From NCBI GenBank assembly GCA_029876055.1, contig CM056874.1, forward strand, positions 5,270,001 through 5,334,000: a stretch of DNA of 64,000 bases. Reading direction: 5' to 3'. The notes beneath the pieces are model-generated. The model worked only from the letters and a program-made list of their open reading frames with translations. It did not search any database and was not told the DNA's origin. Positions 11,420-22,823 of the stretch are shown piece after piece. Origin of the DNA: Madurella fahalii. Its lineage: Eukaryota > Ascomycota > Sordariomycetes > Sordariales. Within the stretch, counting starts at the first letter, position 1. Each line of letters starts with the position of its first letter. The position numbers were made by a program, and so were the translations under genes.

Positions 11420-12734
11420 GGTGGTTCCAGCATACAAGGCACTCAGAGGAGGAGGAGGAGGTGGAGGAGGGAGGCAGGGAGGCAAGAGGTGTGTACTAGC
11501 TAGCCATCGGGCAGGCTCAAGCTCGGATCTACCTCTTTCGAGCCTCGGGCAAGAAATGTGCAGATAAGCAATGAGAGCTTGGGGAGACAAACAGGATCAA
11601 GTCAACTTAGGGCAGCGGATGCTGGAAGGGCATCACTGCGGCGGCACGAGGCCTTTCTTGAATCGAACGGAACTGGAGGTGGGAGACAGGGACAAGAAGT
11701 AGACGGAGAGGGAAGCTCCCGCGTCTAAATCCAGAAGTGGAAGCCAGGCTTCTCTATGTGGATGGGGGTCAACACGGGAAGTAAAAGGCGTGTGTGACCG
11801 GCCGAGCAAGCGAGCGCCATCTTAAAAATATCAACGTAACTTGGGAGAGCCGGCAGATATACCCCGTGTGCTCGAGCACACCCCACACCTCCAGCACCTT
11901 ACCTAGTCAAGGCCTGTTGCCATAAACCCATCCCACATTACCGCTGCCCAGGCCGGGCGGGGCGGACGGGGGGGCCGCAGGGGATGGTGCGAGAAGGTGA
12001 GGAGCAGACCTTGTAGAGAGTGTGCATAGAGAGTGTGCAGACGCAAAAAGGTTTGCAGCTCGGGGCTGTTGTGTTGGCAGTGGCTTGCTCAATAAGCTAC
12101 TAGAGGAGAGCGATCCTCTGCCAGCACAGCACGTACCTGAAACGCAGCTTATGGGCCTGCGCAAAGTGCTTGCAGATGACGGCTCGGGTTGGCCAGGGCG
12201 ATCGACGCTGGTTCGTGACCGGACCTCGTCATGGCAAGCTTAGAGCAAGGAACAGGGCCAGGATAGGGCCAGGACAGGGCCAGGAGGACGGTGCAAGTAC
12301 CTGCCGCCAACGGAAATGGCAAAGATGGCATGCATGGAGCTCACACACAGCGTGCCATCCGCACTTAAGAAGGAGGGGTATCCCGGACCCACCGAGGCGC
12401 GACGGGAACCCGAAGAAGGGACGAATACAGGAATGCGTGCCTGAACCGCTCAGAACGATGGAGGATGATAGTGGCTGCAGCTTGCAGTGACATACTAGAA
12501 CAGAATGCAGAAAGCCGGCGGCTGCCCCGGGAAGGGCCCCATTGAGGGGTTCTACAATACACAGAGGCAGAAGGGGCGGGCAAGGATGCGCAGCAGCTAT
12601 CCCTAAACAAATGCTCGTCTGCGAGGACCCGGATATAGCCCTTGCTTCGTGTTTCGCCTCGCCCTGCCACGGGATTCCACGAACCCCATTCCAATGCATG
12701 CAAGCTACACATAGTTTGTGGTGGGTTTCTGTGC

Positions 12735-12772
12735 GGAGCGGGGAGCAGAGAGCAGAGCGGAGAGCAGAGCGG
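12735..12772 (+). repeat. imperfect purine-rich tandem repeat
   Basis: GAGCGGGGAGCAGAG followed by further AGCAGAGCGG-like copies: a short degenerate tandem array in non-coding DNA. Confidence 0.7.
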
Positions 12773-15393
12773 TGAAGCTCCCTGCTGGATGACAGTTCCT
12801 GAAACTTAAATCAGGGGCCAGGGGCCGTTACCTGTCGTTACCGTATTGCGTAACGCCAAGGATGCGCATCATTGGCGGTTTAAGCCAGAATCTCCGGGTG
12901 GGGAAAGCAAACCAGTCCTCTTTCCTGTTCGGACCACTTCGCCGGCACCATCGAGAAATCTTGGCTCCAAACTTTCGCACATCACGTTGCGATGGTTCCT
13001 GCATGGGACCAAAAGCGGTACCCAACCACCGCCCGCGTGTTCGCCATTCCGACAGGGTTTCCCTGCGAGCCTTCCACCCTTCAACCGAAGCCGACACAGG
13101 CTTCGTTATGGTATTATTATCCGCACGCAGCGGAGCCGTTCGCCTCCGCTGCACCCGCCGCGGTTTCCTGCGGTAGCTTCTGCGTGGGATGACTTCATGT
13201 TCGCGGCTCGAGCTGTCAAGGCCGTGCTGTCGCATCTGCCATTTTAGAAAAGCAGAACCGTGCGCTGCAGCATTTGCTGCCGACACGGCCAATCAAAGAC
13301 GGACACTGCCCAATCTCTTCCGCTGCATCGTCGGCAATGTCACCACGGAATCTGCTAGGTACCCGACGGCGTTTGCGCTTAATCGGCTCGATTCTCTCGC
13401 GCGAGCAGCCGCCAGGGTGATTGTGACACTATCCAGAAGATGAGCATGTTATTTTTGCCGGTCCGTGCTTGTAAACGCGGCTGTTACAAGCGTCGAATGG
13501 TCGCTTGGCCTCGCGCTGTCGTGGCGATGATCTTCTTTGGTACTCGATTCAAATCGAGGTTCTGAATCAAGTCGGTTTCTCTCCGCCCACACACTCACAC
13601 TCACACAGACATACACGCGCACACACCCCTTGACCGCCTCCCCGAACCTCTCAGGGGGGCTGACGTGCCAAGCAACCACGCACACCCACCAGGCCTCTAC
13701 GATTTCTTTGTATACGATGGCTTCTGACTCAGTCCCAACCAGCCCACAAAACTGAACCTCGACCATGCCTTCGTCTCGAATGGCACCCACACATACAACG
13801 GGAGGAACAAGGCACCTCATTCGCCCACTTTGCAGCTTAGACTCTTTATGCCGGTTGAAGTCAGGCTACGGTCCTTAGACGCTTGGGCTGACGCCCGTCT
13901 TCCCGTTCCCGTCCAGGCGCATAAACCCCGACACGGCTGGCATCGAGACTCCTCAGCACCCACCAAGACGCATAGCGCGCCAAATGGAAAAGGCGACCAT
14001 ATCCGGGGATGATCTTGAGGCTCAGAGGAAAATCCTGGGCTGCCACCCACGGCGCATGCATTGATTGCCGAAACCTCACTGCCCACCACCCCGGGGCAGC
14101 TGGTGAGTGTGGGGAACAACTCTGCAAAAACGCGAAACAGAGCGAGGCCACAGAGAGCCGATGCGGCTATTTGCTTGCGATTGCTCGTTGGGATACACCG
14201 CTATCGCTCAACTGTCGTCGTTCCGTACTCCGCAAAACCAGGGCAGCCGAGGGCCCCTGCAACTCCTTAGTTGACTAACAGTTCGCCCCTCCCCCCATTT
14301 CCCGTTGAACCATTCAAGGGCCCGGCGTCCGTCACCGCCCCGCCTAAAAATCACCGGGAAGGAGCCCGCTCCCGGAGCCGCAGCAGTTCCTCAGTGACGT
14401 GGCCGAGAACGTGAGGGCCGATGAAGCTGGCCCCTTGGCCAATCAAGAGCGCCAAACGCGAGACACCCGCTCGGCCATGAATACTACTAGTGAAGGCTTT
14501 CAGGTACGGTTGTCCCACCACTGGTTCAACAAGCGGGGTCCGTCTCGTCTTGCCGAACAAGGGGGGGATCCGAAGCTTGTTCCCGATCCTTGATTCGATG
14601 ATAGCACCTCGACACATTTTGTCATGATACGGCTGAGACTCGAGTGAGTCTTTTTGATCCGAACGGCAGTTGCAGCTTGACTTTGAGCCACCAGGAGCTC
14701 CATTGCCGGTTTCACTCCAGCGGCTGCCTTCTTTGGATACGCACCCAGCGCCATGGCGCTCGGTGTTGTTTGAGCTTCAGCCCTCCTAGAACATAAGCTA
14801 GGTCTGGCTGTCGTCATGATTCATCTATTCGAGACCAATCGGGACCGATATACTTGACCGGAGCGATTCCGCACACGGTTCGGTTTAGACGGAGGCACAG
14901 CAACAACCACTAACAGATCCTCGGGATACCCTGCTTCGTGCAGCCACCTTCTCGGGAGACGAACCCTCAAGTGTCCGAAAAGTGTCGCTCGCATCCATGT
15001 ACCAGTGCGGCTTCTTTGGCAAGTGCGAGAGCATGACTGTGCAACCACATATCCCGTCGCTTTGCACTGCAGCAAAAACAGGGAGTATACAAAGTACTTG
15101 AATAGCAAGTTCAAGTAAAGCTGGGTCACAGGACTCTAGCCATGTTCAAGCCGCGACTGCCCTCCTAGCCGCGCTGGTAAGAAGATTACCGTTGCTGACG
15201 TGATGATGGCATCCGGGATTCCGACTTATCATCTAGAGTATAATGTCACTGCTGTCAAACCGGAAAGGTTGAGTTAACGACGTAAATACAGAGTTTACCC
15301 TTGCTCCCAACTCCGGGATACTTGTCTGAGGAAATCATCTACTAGGTATATAAACATCCTAGGCGTCGTAGGATTCCAAGTTCCCCTTTTTCC

Positions 15394-15430
15394 TTTTTTT
15401 TTTTTTTTTTTTGGGGGGGGGGGGGGGGGG
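15394..15430 (+). repeat. T19-G18 double homopolymer
   Basis: Nineteen T are followed directly by eighteen G, then AGGGG. No coding feature lies nearby. The exact lengths may be uncertain. Confidence 0.88.
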
Positions 15431-16222
15431 AGGGGTCACATGACTTTATCTGTCTGTTCACGCTATCACGGTGCCTCCCGCATGCAGAGATAGTGTTGGG
15501 CAGCAACTGTGGGAGATTGATGGCTTGACCGTGTTGGGACCTTCCATGCGGGGTTGAAGAGGCGCAGCGTAGTTGACCCGTGGACTCTCATCACGATGTA
15601 TGTACAACACACCAACAACGCAGGGTACCTAAGCGAGCTTCTGGCGGCCACCCTTGACCAGTCGAGCACCAGACACGACATGCGGCGCAGCCGATACATT
15701 ATAAACCAAGCACGAGTGCGGACGATTCTTGCGTATTGTGTAAAGTGCGTGCTGAAACGAGGAGGTATCCAAGTGGCACAGTAGTGTCCTCGGGAAGGGG
15801 AGCTGAGGTCTGAAGATGACATCCGAAAAGGCCGATTGGCTCATATAAGAGGGGACAAGGACCTGGAGGGTTCTTGGGCAGGATTTTGTTTTGAGAGTGG
15901 GTGATGCAAAGGTGAGGACCCTTCTTACAGTTGCTCTTGGGAGAAGAACCTGCAGGAATGCAGCTAGAAGTCCATGAGACGAGGGATCACATTCGTAACT
16001 TAGGACTACCTCTAGCGGTACTTACTGTTATCGCAGATCTAGAAGAAAATACATCGCGAGGAGCGGCTATCCTGAACAAAGCGGGAGCTCTTTACCCGTC
16101 TGACCTCCGCCTGTTTAACCGCTCCCAAAGATCCAATACCCCTCCTTACGCCGCCAACCCGCATCATGCACACGCACATGCAGATGGAATTCGTGCGCAA
16201 TACGTCGGTCTCCCAGTAGTGA

Positions 16223-16262
16223 TGTGGTGGTGTGGTGGTGTGGTGGTGTGGTGGTGTGGCGG
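16223..16262 (+). repeat. 8-bp G-rich tandem repeat (TGTGGTGG), five copies
   Basis: Four perfect copies and one variant (TGTGGCGG) lie 239 bases beyond the 3' end of the minus-strand gene ending at 16501. The plus strand carries many GG pairs, so two-tier G-quadruplex folding is possible. Confidence 0.88.
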
Positions 16263-16500
16263 CTATCCAACCTGGGGGCCATTTAACTTCAGATAGTTTC
16301 GGCCTCGTCTCTGCAGATGGCAGGCTCAGTCAGCGCGAGCTGGACTGAGCTCATGGGGACATGAGCGTGAGGAGATCGGACGGCTGCTGCCGACGTTGAA
16401 GCATGGCCGAGAAAGCTAATCGTAGACGCCAGTTTCTCTACCAGCCGCAAAGGCGCGGCCATCGGCGACGATGGATTCGCATCTTTCAGCACATATGGAA

Positions 16501-17604
16501 TCACGACCCACGCGGTATCCCTAATGTCCGTGGCGGAACGGTCGCAGCCTGGAAGTACTTCGCCGAGTAGAACCCTAGCATGCCACGCATGGCTACCTTC
16601 AAGTATGGGTCGTCAAAATACATGGGCTTCAGGTTCGTCGCGAACCAGCGGTTCAAGACGGGTAGACAGATTCCGACCTGCTGATGCAGCACCCAGCAAG
16701 ACTTGGGCCTCAGCGTGCCGATGTGACAGAGATTCCGCCGGTCCTGGTCCAACGGCATGTGAAGGTAGACAAACGGGAGGCCGCGCTCGCCGAGCTGCCC
16801 GGTCACCCGGAACGGGCCCATCTCGGCAGGGAAGGTGATGGACTCAGTAATAGCGAGCTGTCTGATGGTCGGCATCAGTATGTGGATTATCGGCTCGGGG
16901 CCGAGGCGCGGTCGCGCGACCTCGACGATGAATGCGACGAGCTCGTCCAGGTCGTGGCTGTAGCCGAGGAAGCGGTCGCCGAGAGGCTTCGCCCGCTTGA
17001 TGTCATCAAACTTGGGGTGCCACGTGGTGCTCTGGTTGAAGACGAAGAAGTAGTGCAGCGTGCTCTCCGACTGGTGCTTCTCTATCATGCTCAGGACGAA
17101 AGAGTGGACATGGCCGGGGAACTTGTCGCCCCGGGAGTTCTCCAAGTATACACTGTCTCCAACCTCTCCAAGGCTACGGGTTATCTTTCCATCGTGGTCA
17201 GCCAGCCGCTTGATATGGGCCACGGCGTCATTGCCCGTCGACAAGCCGCCGGTAGCCACGATCTGCCCGAGCACGCTCGGCTTCGTGAATGACTTTAGGT
17301 CTGCCGAGATTGATGCCGACACGCCCGTCGTTTCATCCACCTGCTCCTGGATGGACTGGAAATCCGTCGCCAATGCCTGTTCTACGACGGCTCGCGGCAG
17401 CCCGAGAATCGAGGCGATATGGCCCAGGCTCGCCTGGAATTGCGTGTCGCCCGATTCGCGCTGCTGGTGGAGGTAGTCGGTGAGGATTTGGCGTGCCTCG
17501 GCGAGTTCGTGGGCGGTCGGATCGGACCGGATGCCGTTGTAGGCCACACCTACGAGGGCCGTGATGAGCTGCAGCGCATTCCAGACATCGGGAGGGACAC
17601 TCAT
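16501..17604 (-). CDS. Conserved-looking protein of unknown function, 367 aa
   Basis: An intact 367-residue frame with no intron needed and a good start (ATG at 17604). The N-terminus has a short hydrophobic stretch (residues about 11-24, LQLITALVGVAYNG) followed by helical, charged sequence. The middle and C-terminus look globular (for example SVYLENSRGDKFPGHVHSF and LGYSHDLDELVAFIVEVARP). There is no clear transmembrane span beyond the N-terminal one, and I recognise no catalytic motif. It is transcribed divergently from the P5C dehydrogenase gene across a 1.2 kb shared upstream region, so shared regulation is possible. The frame looks like real coding sequence, but its family and function are unknown to me. 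Confidence 0.7.
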   Translation of the reverse strand: MSVPPDVWNALQLITALVGVAYNGIRSDPTAHELAEARQILTDYLHQQRESGDTQFQASLGHIASILGLPRAVVEQALATDFQSIQEQVDETTGVSASISADLKSFTKPSVLGQIVATGGLSTGNDAVAHIKRLADHDGKITRSLGEVGDSVYLENSRGDKFPGHVHSFVLSMIEKHQSESTLHYFFVFNQSTTWHPKFDDIKRAKPLGDRFLGYSHDLDELVAFIVEVARPRLGPEPIIHILMPTIRQLAITESITFPAEMGPFRVTGQLGERGLPFVYLHMPLDQDRRNLCHIGTLRPKSCWVLHQQVGICLPVLNRWFATNLKPMYFDDPYLKVAMRGMLGFYSAKYFQAATVPPRTLGIPRGS

Positions 17605-18446
17605 TTTATCGTTCCTTTCAGTTGACGTGGGATCTTGGGATGGGCCCTGGAATGTTCTATCTCGGCGCCCGCGTGGGACGTATGGAACCGGCGGCGTGGG
17701 TTTGGGGGACTAAGTGGAGGAGGACACTTGAGACATCATCATCATCGGCGGCGGCGGCCCGGGAGAGTGGGTTCAAAAAGCAACTCGACATCTAGAGTAT
17801 GCTGTACCTGCAGGGATGACGGATGTGTTGACAGCCACGTGTCAGGTAGCAAGATCATCACCATTTCAGCCCAACGGCAACATTTCTCTACCAATCATCC
17901 TCGGTGCCCAAACGCTGTTCCATTCTCCGGTTCTTGAAGTGTTTCTAACCAGAGTAATCTTAGCGCTCGTGTGACGGCGGTTGACATTGGTTGGCCGTTC
18001 TTCTCCTCGAACTAGGTACTCCTCGTTCGGTGCAATTGCAGTAAAACCGAAATAAGTCCATCAACGTACATTATCGCCCATGCTCGTACCTCAAGGACGC
18101 CGCCGGAAAGCTGGTCCCAACAGCCTCCGAGATAACTCGTACGGGTGGTGGGGCTCCACTGACCTTTCATACAAGTGCGGGCTCCACCGCTGCTACCGTA
18201 CCCGTCTTGATAGCCATGATGGTTTGAACTGCCGAACGAAATGTCGAAGTCGACGAGAAGCGGTTGCGGACGCGCGCTGCTTTCGGCTATTCCAAGGGCC
18301 CATAGGGTTCCATAATAACGTTCTCTTACTTGAAAGCAAATCCAAGAGATCGCGTGACCCGGGGCCGAGTCGGTCTTGAATGCTCGGGAATCTCCAAACA
18401 CCCCGGTCTCGGCTCTAGCAAGCGCCGAACCGCCCCGGCACTGGGT

Positions 18447-18475
18447 CCCGATAAGCCTGCCCCGTCCTTATCGGG
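18447..18475. promoter_or_regulatory. Inverted GATA pair, candidate AreA/NIT2-type nitrogen site
   Basis: CCCGATAAG (18447-18455) and its perfect inverted copy CTTATCGGG (18467-18475) are separated by 11 bases and lie about 335 bases upstream of the P5C dehydrogenase start. Closely spaced GATA pairs are the known preferred sites of fungal GATA nitrogen regulators, and proline catabolism genes are nitrogen-regulated in Aspergillus. The inverted repeat is seen directly; the role is inferred. Confidence 0.45.
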
Positions 18476-18719
18476 GAGCCCCTTGGCCGAAGCCCGGAGA
18501 TACCATTGGCCAATGGATGACCCCCCGCCCCTCATGACGCCAGGCATGGCGGGCAAGCTTGCTGCGTAAAGCCGCGGGAAAGCGATGCAACGGGCGGCAT
18601 CTCTCTTCATCCGATAGCAAGAAGCACAACGCAGTCGATCGGATGAGGGGTAGAGCTTTGCTATTCGACGAACAAGAGGGGCGAAGCCGGAAACCGAAGT
18701 CGGCTGGTGGCTGTCACAG

Positions 18720-18727
18720 CATATAAT
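18720..18727 (+). promoter_or_regulatory. TATA-like element of the P5C dehydrogenase gene
   Basis: CATATAAT lies about 85 bases upstream of the ATG at 18811, a usual distance for a fungal core promoter with a short leader. Confidence 0.4.
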
Positions 18728-18810
18728 TCAAGAGACCGGCTACTTCATTCCTTGCCGATCCAAACCGCTCTCGACCGTACCCCTCGCGCCCTGTTTAATC
18801 CATCATAACC

Positions 18811-20665
18811 ATGGCGTCGCGGCAGCTTCGAGTCTTGCCGTTGCCGTCCAGCATCACACGAGCAGCCTTCTCTGCCAGCAAACCCAGGTTACACCTTGCA
18901 CCCAGGATTTCGAGAGCTGCCGCCATGTCGACCATTGCTGCCTTCAAGATCCCCAAGGTGGTCAACGAGCCCAACGTAAGTGCTGCATGCCGGCCACCGG
19001 GCTAGGGGTGCATCCGACACTTGAATGCTCGCTAACACTCGCTGACACTGCCGACAGCACCACTATGCTAAGGGCTCAGCACAGAGAGCCGGCTTGACCG
19101 CTGCCATCGAGAGCCTGCAGAAGAAGGGCGCACTCGAAGTGCCTCTCGTTATTGGCGGGAAAGAGATCAAGACGTCCTCGACGGGGAAGCAGGTGAACCC
19201 GGCCGACCACCAGACAACTATCGCTACCTACTCGCTAGCATCGCCGCAAGACGTCAGAAATGCTATCGATTCGGCTTTGGCGGCCAAGGCCGACTGGGAG
19301 TCGCTGCCCTTTGTCGACCGCGCCGCCATCTTCCTCAAGGCGGCTGATCTGATCAGCACCAAGTACCGCTATGACATCATGGCCGCAACCATGCTGGGCC
19401 AGGGCAAGAACGCATGGCAGGCCGAAATCGACGCCGCCGCAGAACTCTGCGACTTCTTCCGCTTCAACGTGCAGTACGCCGAGGAGCTGTACGCCCAGCA
19501 GCCCGTGCACCACTCTCCGGCGGTGTGGAACCGTGTCGAGTACAGGCCGCTCGAAGGGTTCGTCTACGCCGTCAGCCCCTTCAACTTCACGGCCATCGCC
19601 GGCAACCTTCCTGGTGTTCCCGCGTTGCTGGGCAACGTCGTGGTCTGGAAGCCAAGCGACTACGCCATTGCCAGCAACTGGCTGCTGTACAACATTCTGC
19701 TCGAGGCTGGACTGCCCCGGAACGTCATCCAGTTTGTGCCAGGCAACCCGGTTGAGGTGACGAAGGAGGTGCTGGCCCACAGGAAGCTCGCCGCACTGCA
19801 CTACACGGGCAGCACCGCCGTCTTCTGTCAGCTGTATGGGAGGATCGGCGCAGGGGTGGCCGAGGGTCGATACCAGTCGTACCCCCGCATCGTGGGCGAG
19901 ACGGGCGGAAAGAACTTCCACCTCATCCATTCATCGGCCGACTTGGAGAACGCTGTCGTACAGACAGTGCGCGGAGCCTTTGAGTACCAGGGCCAGAAGT
20001 GCAGCGCCACTTCCCGGCTCTATGTGCCGTTGTCGGTCTGGCCGCAGTTCAAGACGCGCTTGGTCGAGGAGACGGAGAAGCTGACAGTAGGCAATCCATG
20101 CGACCACAAGAACTTCATGGGACCCGTCATTCACGAGGCCTCCTTCAAGAAGCTGTCCGGAGTCATCGACGACGCCAAGAACGATAAGGACCTCGAGCTG
20201 CTCACGGGTGGCACCTATGACGGCTCGAAGGGCTACTTCATCCAGCCGACTATCTATCAGGCACGGACTCCGAACCACAAGCTCTTCTCAACGGAGCTGT
20301 TCGGCCCCGTCTTGACCGTCTACGTCTATGATGACACCAAGGACCCAGTCGCCGCCTTTGCGTCGGCGTGTGAGCTTGTCGATTCGGCCAGCGACTACGG
20401 GCTGACGGGGTCTGTATTCGCGGCGGACCGGGCTGCCGTTCGCTTCGCGGAGGACAAGCTCCGGAACTCGGCGGGCAACTTCTACATCAACTGCAAGAGC
20501 ACCGGCGCCGTGGTGGGTCAGCAGCCGTTTGGTGGCAGCCGGGCGAGCGGGACCAACGACAAGGCTGGCAGCATCAACATTCTCGGCCGCTTTGTCAGCA
20601 TGAGGAGCATCAAGGAGGAGTTCACTGCCACTACACGGGTCCAGTACCCCAGCAATGAGTTCTGA
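18811..20665 (+). CDS. put2: Delta-1-pyrroline-5-carboxylate dehydrogenase, mitochondrial
   Basis: Oxidises glutamate-gamma-semialdehyde/P5C to glutamate with NAD, the second step of proline catabolism (yeast Put2, Aspergillus PrnC). Two exons (18811-18975 and 19058-20665; donor AAC|GTAAGT, acceptor GACAG|CAC) give 590 residues, close to the usual fungal length. The first about 35 residues are rich in Arg, Ser and Ala without acids, a typical mitochondrial presequence. The ALDH core is intact: FNFTAIAGNLPGVPALLGNV, WKPSDYAIASNW, the general-base Glu336 in GETGGKN and the nucleophile Cys370 in GQKCSATSR. The 34-residue Glu-Cys spacing matches the ALDH family. PFGGSRASGTNDKAG near the end is typical of P5C dehydrogenases. 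The upstream region carries an inverted GATA pair. Confidence 0.96.
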
Positions 20666-21644
20666 GGGGCTTCGTCGGATGAGCAGGCGCGCGGGAGCAT
20701 AGGAAAATAGCATAACTGTCCTAACAGGTGTATGGAGGTCTATGGGCGTAGGTGGGACAATTTAGCGGTGCATTAGGGAGTCTGGTTAGCATTATGAAAT
20801 TTTTGATTTAATCAAGACGTTACCGAATCCCAGTCTTTCCTCTGCACCCGGAGCCGCTGAACAGAAGGCTCGAATGGAACTCTGACCGGGCAATATCGGG
20901 GGCATGGCCTGGTGCATGGGCAAAAGCATTGGATGGCAGGCCGTGACGCATACATGTCGATGGCGACAGCGAAGCGAACCCGCAAGGTTCCCCGGGGCGT
21001 GGGCGTGGCGCTCGAATGCTGTTGGACGATGGGGGTGGTGCTGGGGTGGTGCTGCGGCGGCTTTGACGTTGCCCAGAAGATCTGCCACGGAACCCCGAGT
21101 CTGGACTGAGCGGGTGAAAGGTGAAGAATGCGGATTTCCAGGAAACCCGCCCCTGATGCCATGACCAAATCTGGGCTCGGCTGTATTTTCTGTAACATTC
21201 AAGGGCCCGATTCACCACTCCCGCCCCGCCGTCCAATCAGCGGCCGCGGTTGCACCCCGTGCTTCCTACAGAGAAGCTGAGCACGCGACTGTCCTTACCT
21301 CCCTCACCAGGCACCGCCCCTCCCGTCCATCCTTGTGGCCATGTTCCTCTCCCGTGCGCACACGAGGCCCAGTTGCAATGCCTCAATGTTTTGCCTCGTC
21401 GCTCCGCCGGACGGCAGCGGTCTGCTCAGAACAACTCTCTTCTGTACACATCAACTCTGCGTCTCCTGTCGTGAAACCGCGTGAACAGTGAAATTGTGAG
21501 CTATCACGGATAAATCAGCCGTTTTCTGACCCATCAACGACAAGCCCCGTGGCCCTGTATCGGTGATTTTACACCACACACGATAGAGCACGCATCGACT
21601 CCCCGGGTAATCCTCCATCACTCTCTCGTACCCAGACCATCACA
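20666..21644. other. intergenic, P5C dehydrogenase to bHLH gene
   Basis: About 980 bases holding the 3' region of the dehydrogenase gene and the promoter and leader of the bHLH gene. No supported gene; three short overlapping minus-strand frames at about 20,790-21,240 lack protein-like features. Confidence 0.5.
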
Positions 21645-22823
21645 ATGCCTCGGGGCGCATCGCTTCCGACACCTGCGTCGTCAACCGATATCAAAGGCCA
21701 GGATGGATCCAAGATGGCCTCCCTACAACTCTCTTTCGAGCTGCCACCGCCTGCGGTGACGGGCAACGAGCCAAACGCACTTGGAACGCCGTTTCCGTCG
21801 CAGGCAAGCGAAACGGTCAAGTCCCGAAGGCGCTCGTCGGCCGCCAACGGCCCGCAAAAGGACCAATTTGCCCTTCCGCCTCCGCCCACCCGTTCTCGAA
21901 AGATCATTCAGATGAAGCCCCGCGAGGAGCCTGCGGCCGCGGCCACTGCCTCGGGCTCCAAAGCCGCTCCCAAGGGCAACACGGCAACCGGTTCGGCGAC
22001 ACCGGTAGCCGGCACCAAGAGGAAGCAGCCGTCGGCCACGAGTGCGGCGGGCAGAAAGATCGCGAGAAAGACGGCACACAGCCTGATTGAGCGGCGGAGG
22101 AGATCAAAAATGAATGAGGAGTTTGCTATCCTCAAGAGCTTGATACCCGCGTGCACGGGAGAGATGCATAAGCTGGCTATTCTTCAGGTTAGTGGTTACC
22201 GAGTCTAGCGTCGCGTCCCGCTTCCTACTAATACCATAGTCCAGGCCTCCATCGAATATGTCAGGTACCTGGAGGACTGTGTTGCCAAGCTCAAGGCTCA
22301 ACATGGGGCCGAGGCGCGATCTGACTCGGAACCCGCGACAGCTCAGCCGCGTTTGCCGTCACCCTCTTTTGGTGGCGCCTACAGTGGGGACCACAGCTAT
22401 GCTCCTACCGCTGGCTCTTGCTCGCCGGACATGGATATGACGAGCTCGTCAGGTGCGCCTTCTCCGGGCATGACCCCGGTTGCGGGGCGCTCTCAGCGGC
22501 CGTCGATATCCCCGGCCCTGCTTCCCGAAGACTCCCGGAACCGCCAAAACTCATATTCGTCAATCTCGACGGAGCATCGCCTCCACGGCTACAGCACACC
22601 GGCAGCCACATCGCCCGTTTTCGGACCACAGGCATATGCAGACGCTCATCGTCCGCTCTCGGCATATGGCTCGGCGCTGACGAGTCCTGCTCTGCCACCT
22701 CAAAGGGACCTTGACCAAGAGGCCACTGCTGCCCTGTTGATGCTGAACCAGACGGACAGGCGTACTAGTAGCAGTGCGGCCCCTGGACGGGGGATGAGTG
22801 TAAAGGATTTGCTCAGCAGCTGA
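21645..22823 (+). CDS. bHLH transcription factor
   Basis: Predicted 373-residue nuclear DNA-binding protein. Two exons: 21645-22187 and 22245-22823 (donor CAG|GTTAGT, branch TACTAATA, acceptor CCAG|GCC). The basic region begins near residue 138 (ARKTAHSLIERRRRSKMNEE) with the His-Glu-Arg pattern expected for E-box (CANNTG) binding. Helix 1, loop and helix 2 follow (EFAILKSLIPACTGEMHKLA then ILQASIEYVRYLEDCVAKLK); the intron falls inside helix 2. The N-terminal third is Pro/Ala/Ser-rich with basic clusters. The C-terminus is Ser/Pro-rich and disordered, ending in VKDLLSS. It resembles the fungal group of S. pombe Esc1 and Aspergillus 'PalcA'-type HLH proteins. The bHLH call is secure; the exact orthologue is not. 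Confidence 0.93.

Larger units (their letters stand above)
11420..16500. other. 5-kb gene-poor region
   Basis: No convincing gene on either strand. The largest frames are short, overlapping and without recognisable motifs. Seen here are an imperfect GAGCAGAGCGG-type repeat (about 12,735-12,772), a CA-rich stretch (about 13,590-13,627), a T19-G18 homopolymer junction (15394-15430) and an 8-base G-rich tandem repeat (16223-16262). The part next to 11,420 is the likely promoter of the membrane-protein gene. Confidence 0.5.
17605..18810. other. divergent promoter region, unknown gene / P5C dehydrogenase
   Basis: A 1.2 kb bidirectional upstream region with no supported gene. It contains paired inverted GATA elements (18447-18475) and a TATA-like sequence (18720-18727) on the P5C dehydrogenase side. 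Confidence 0.55.

Noticed and set aside
19235..19930. 231-codon minus-strand open frame
   Set aside because: Antisense shadow inside the strongly conserved P5C dehydrogenase coding exon.
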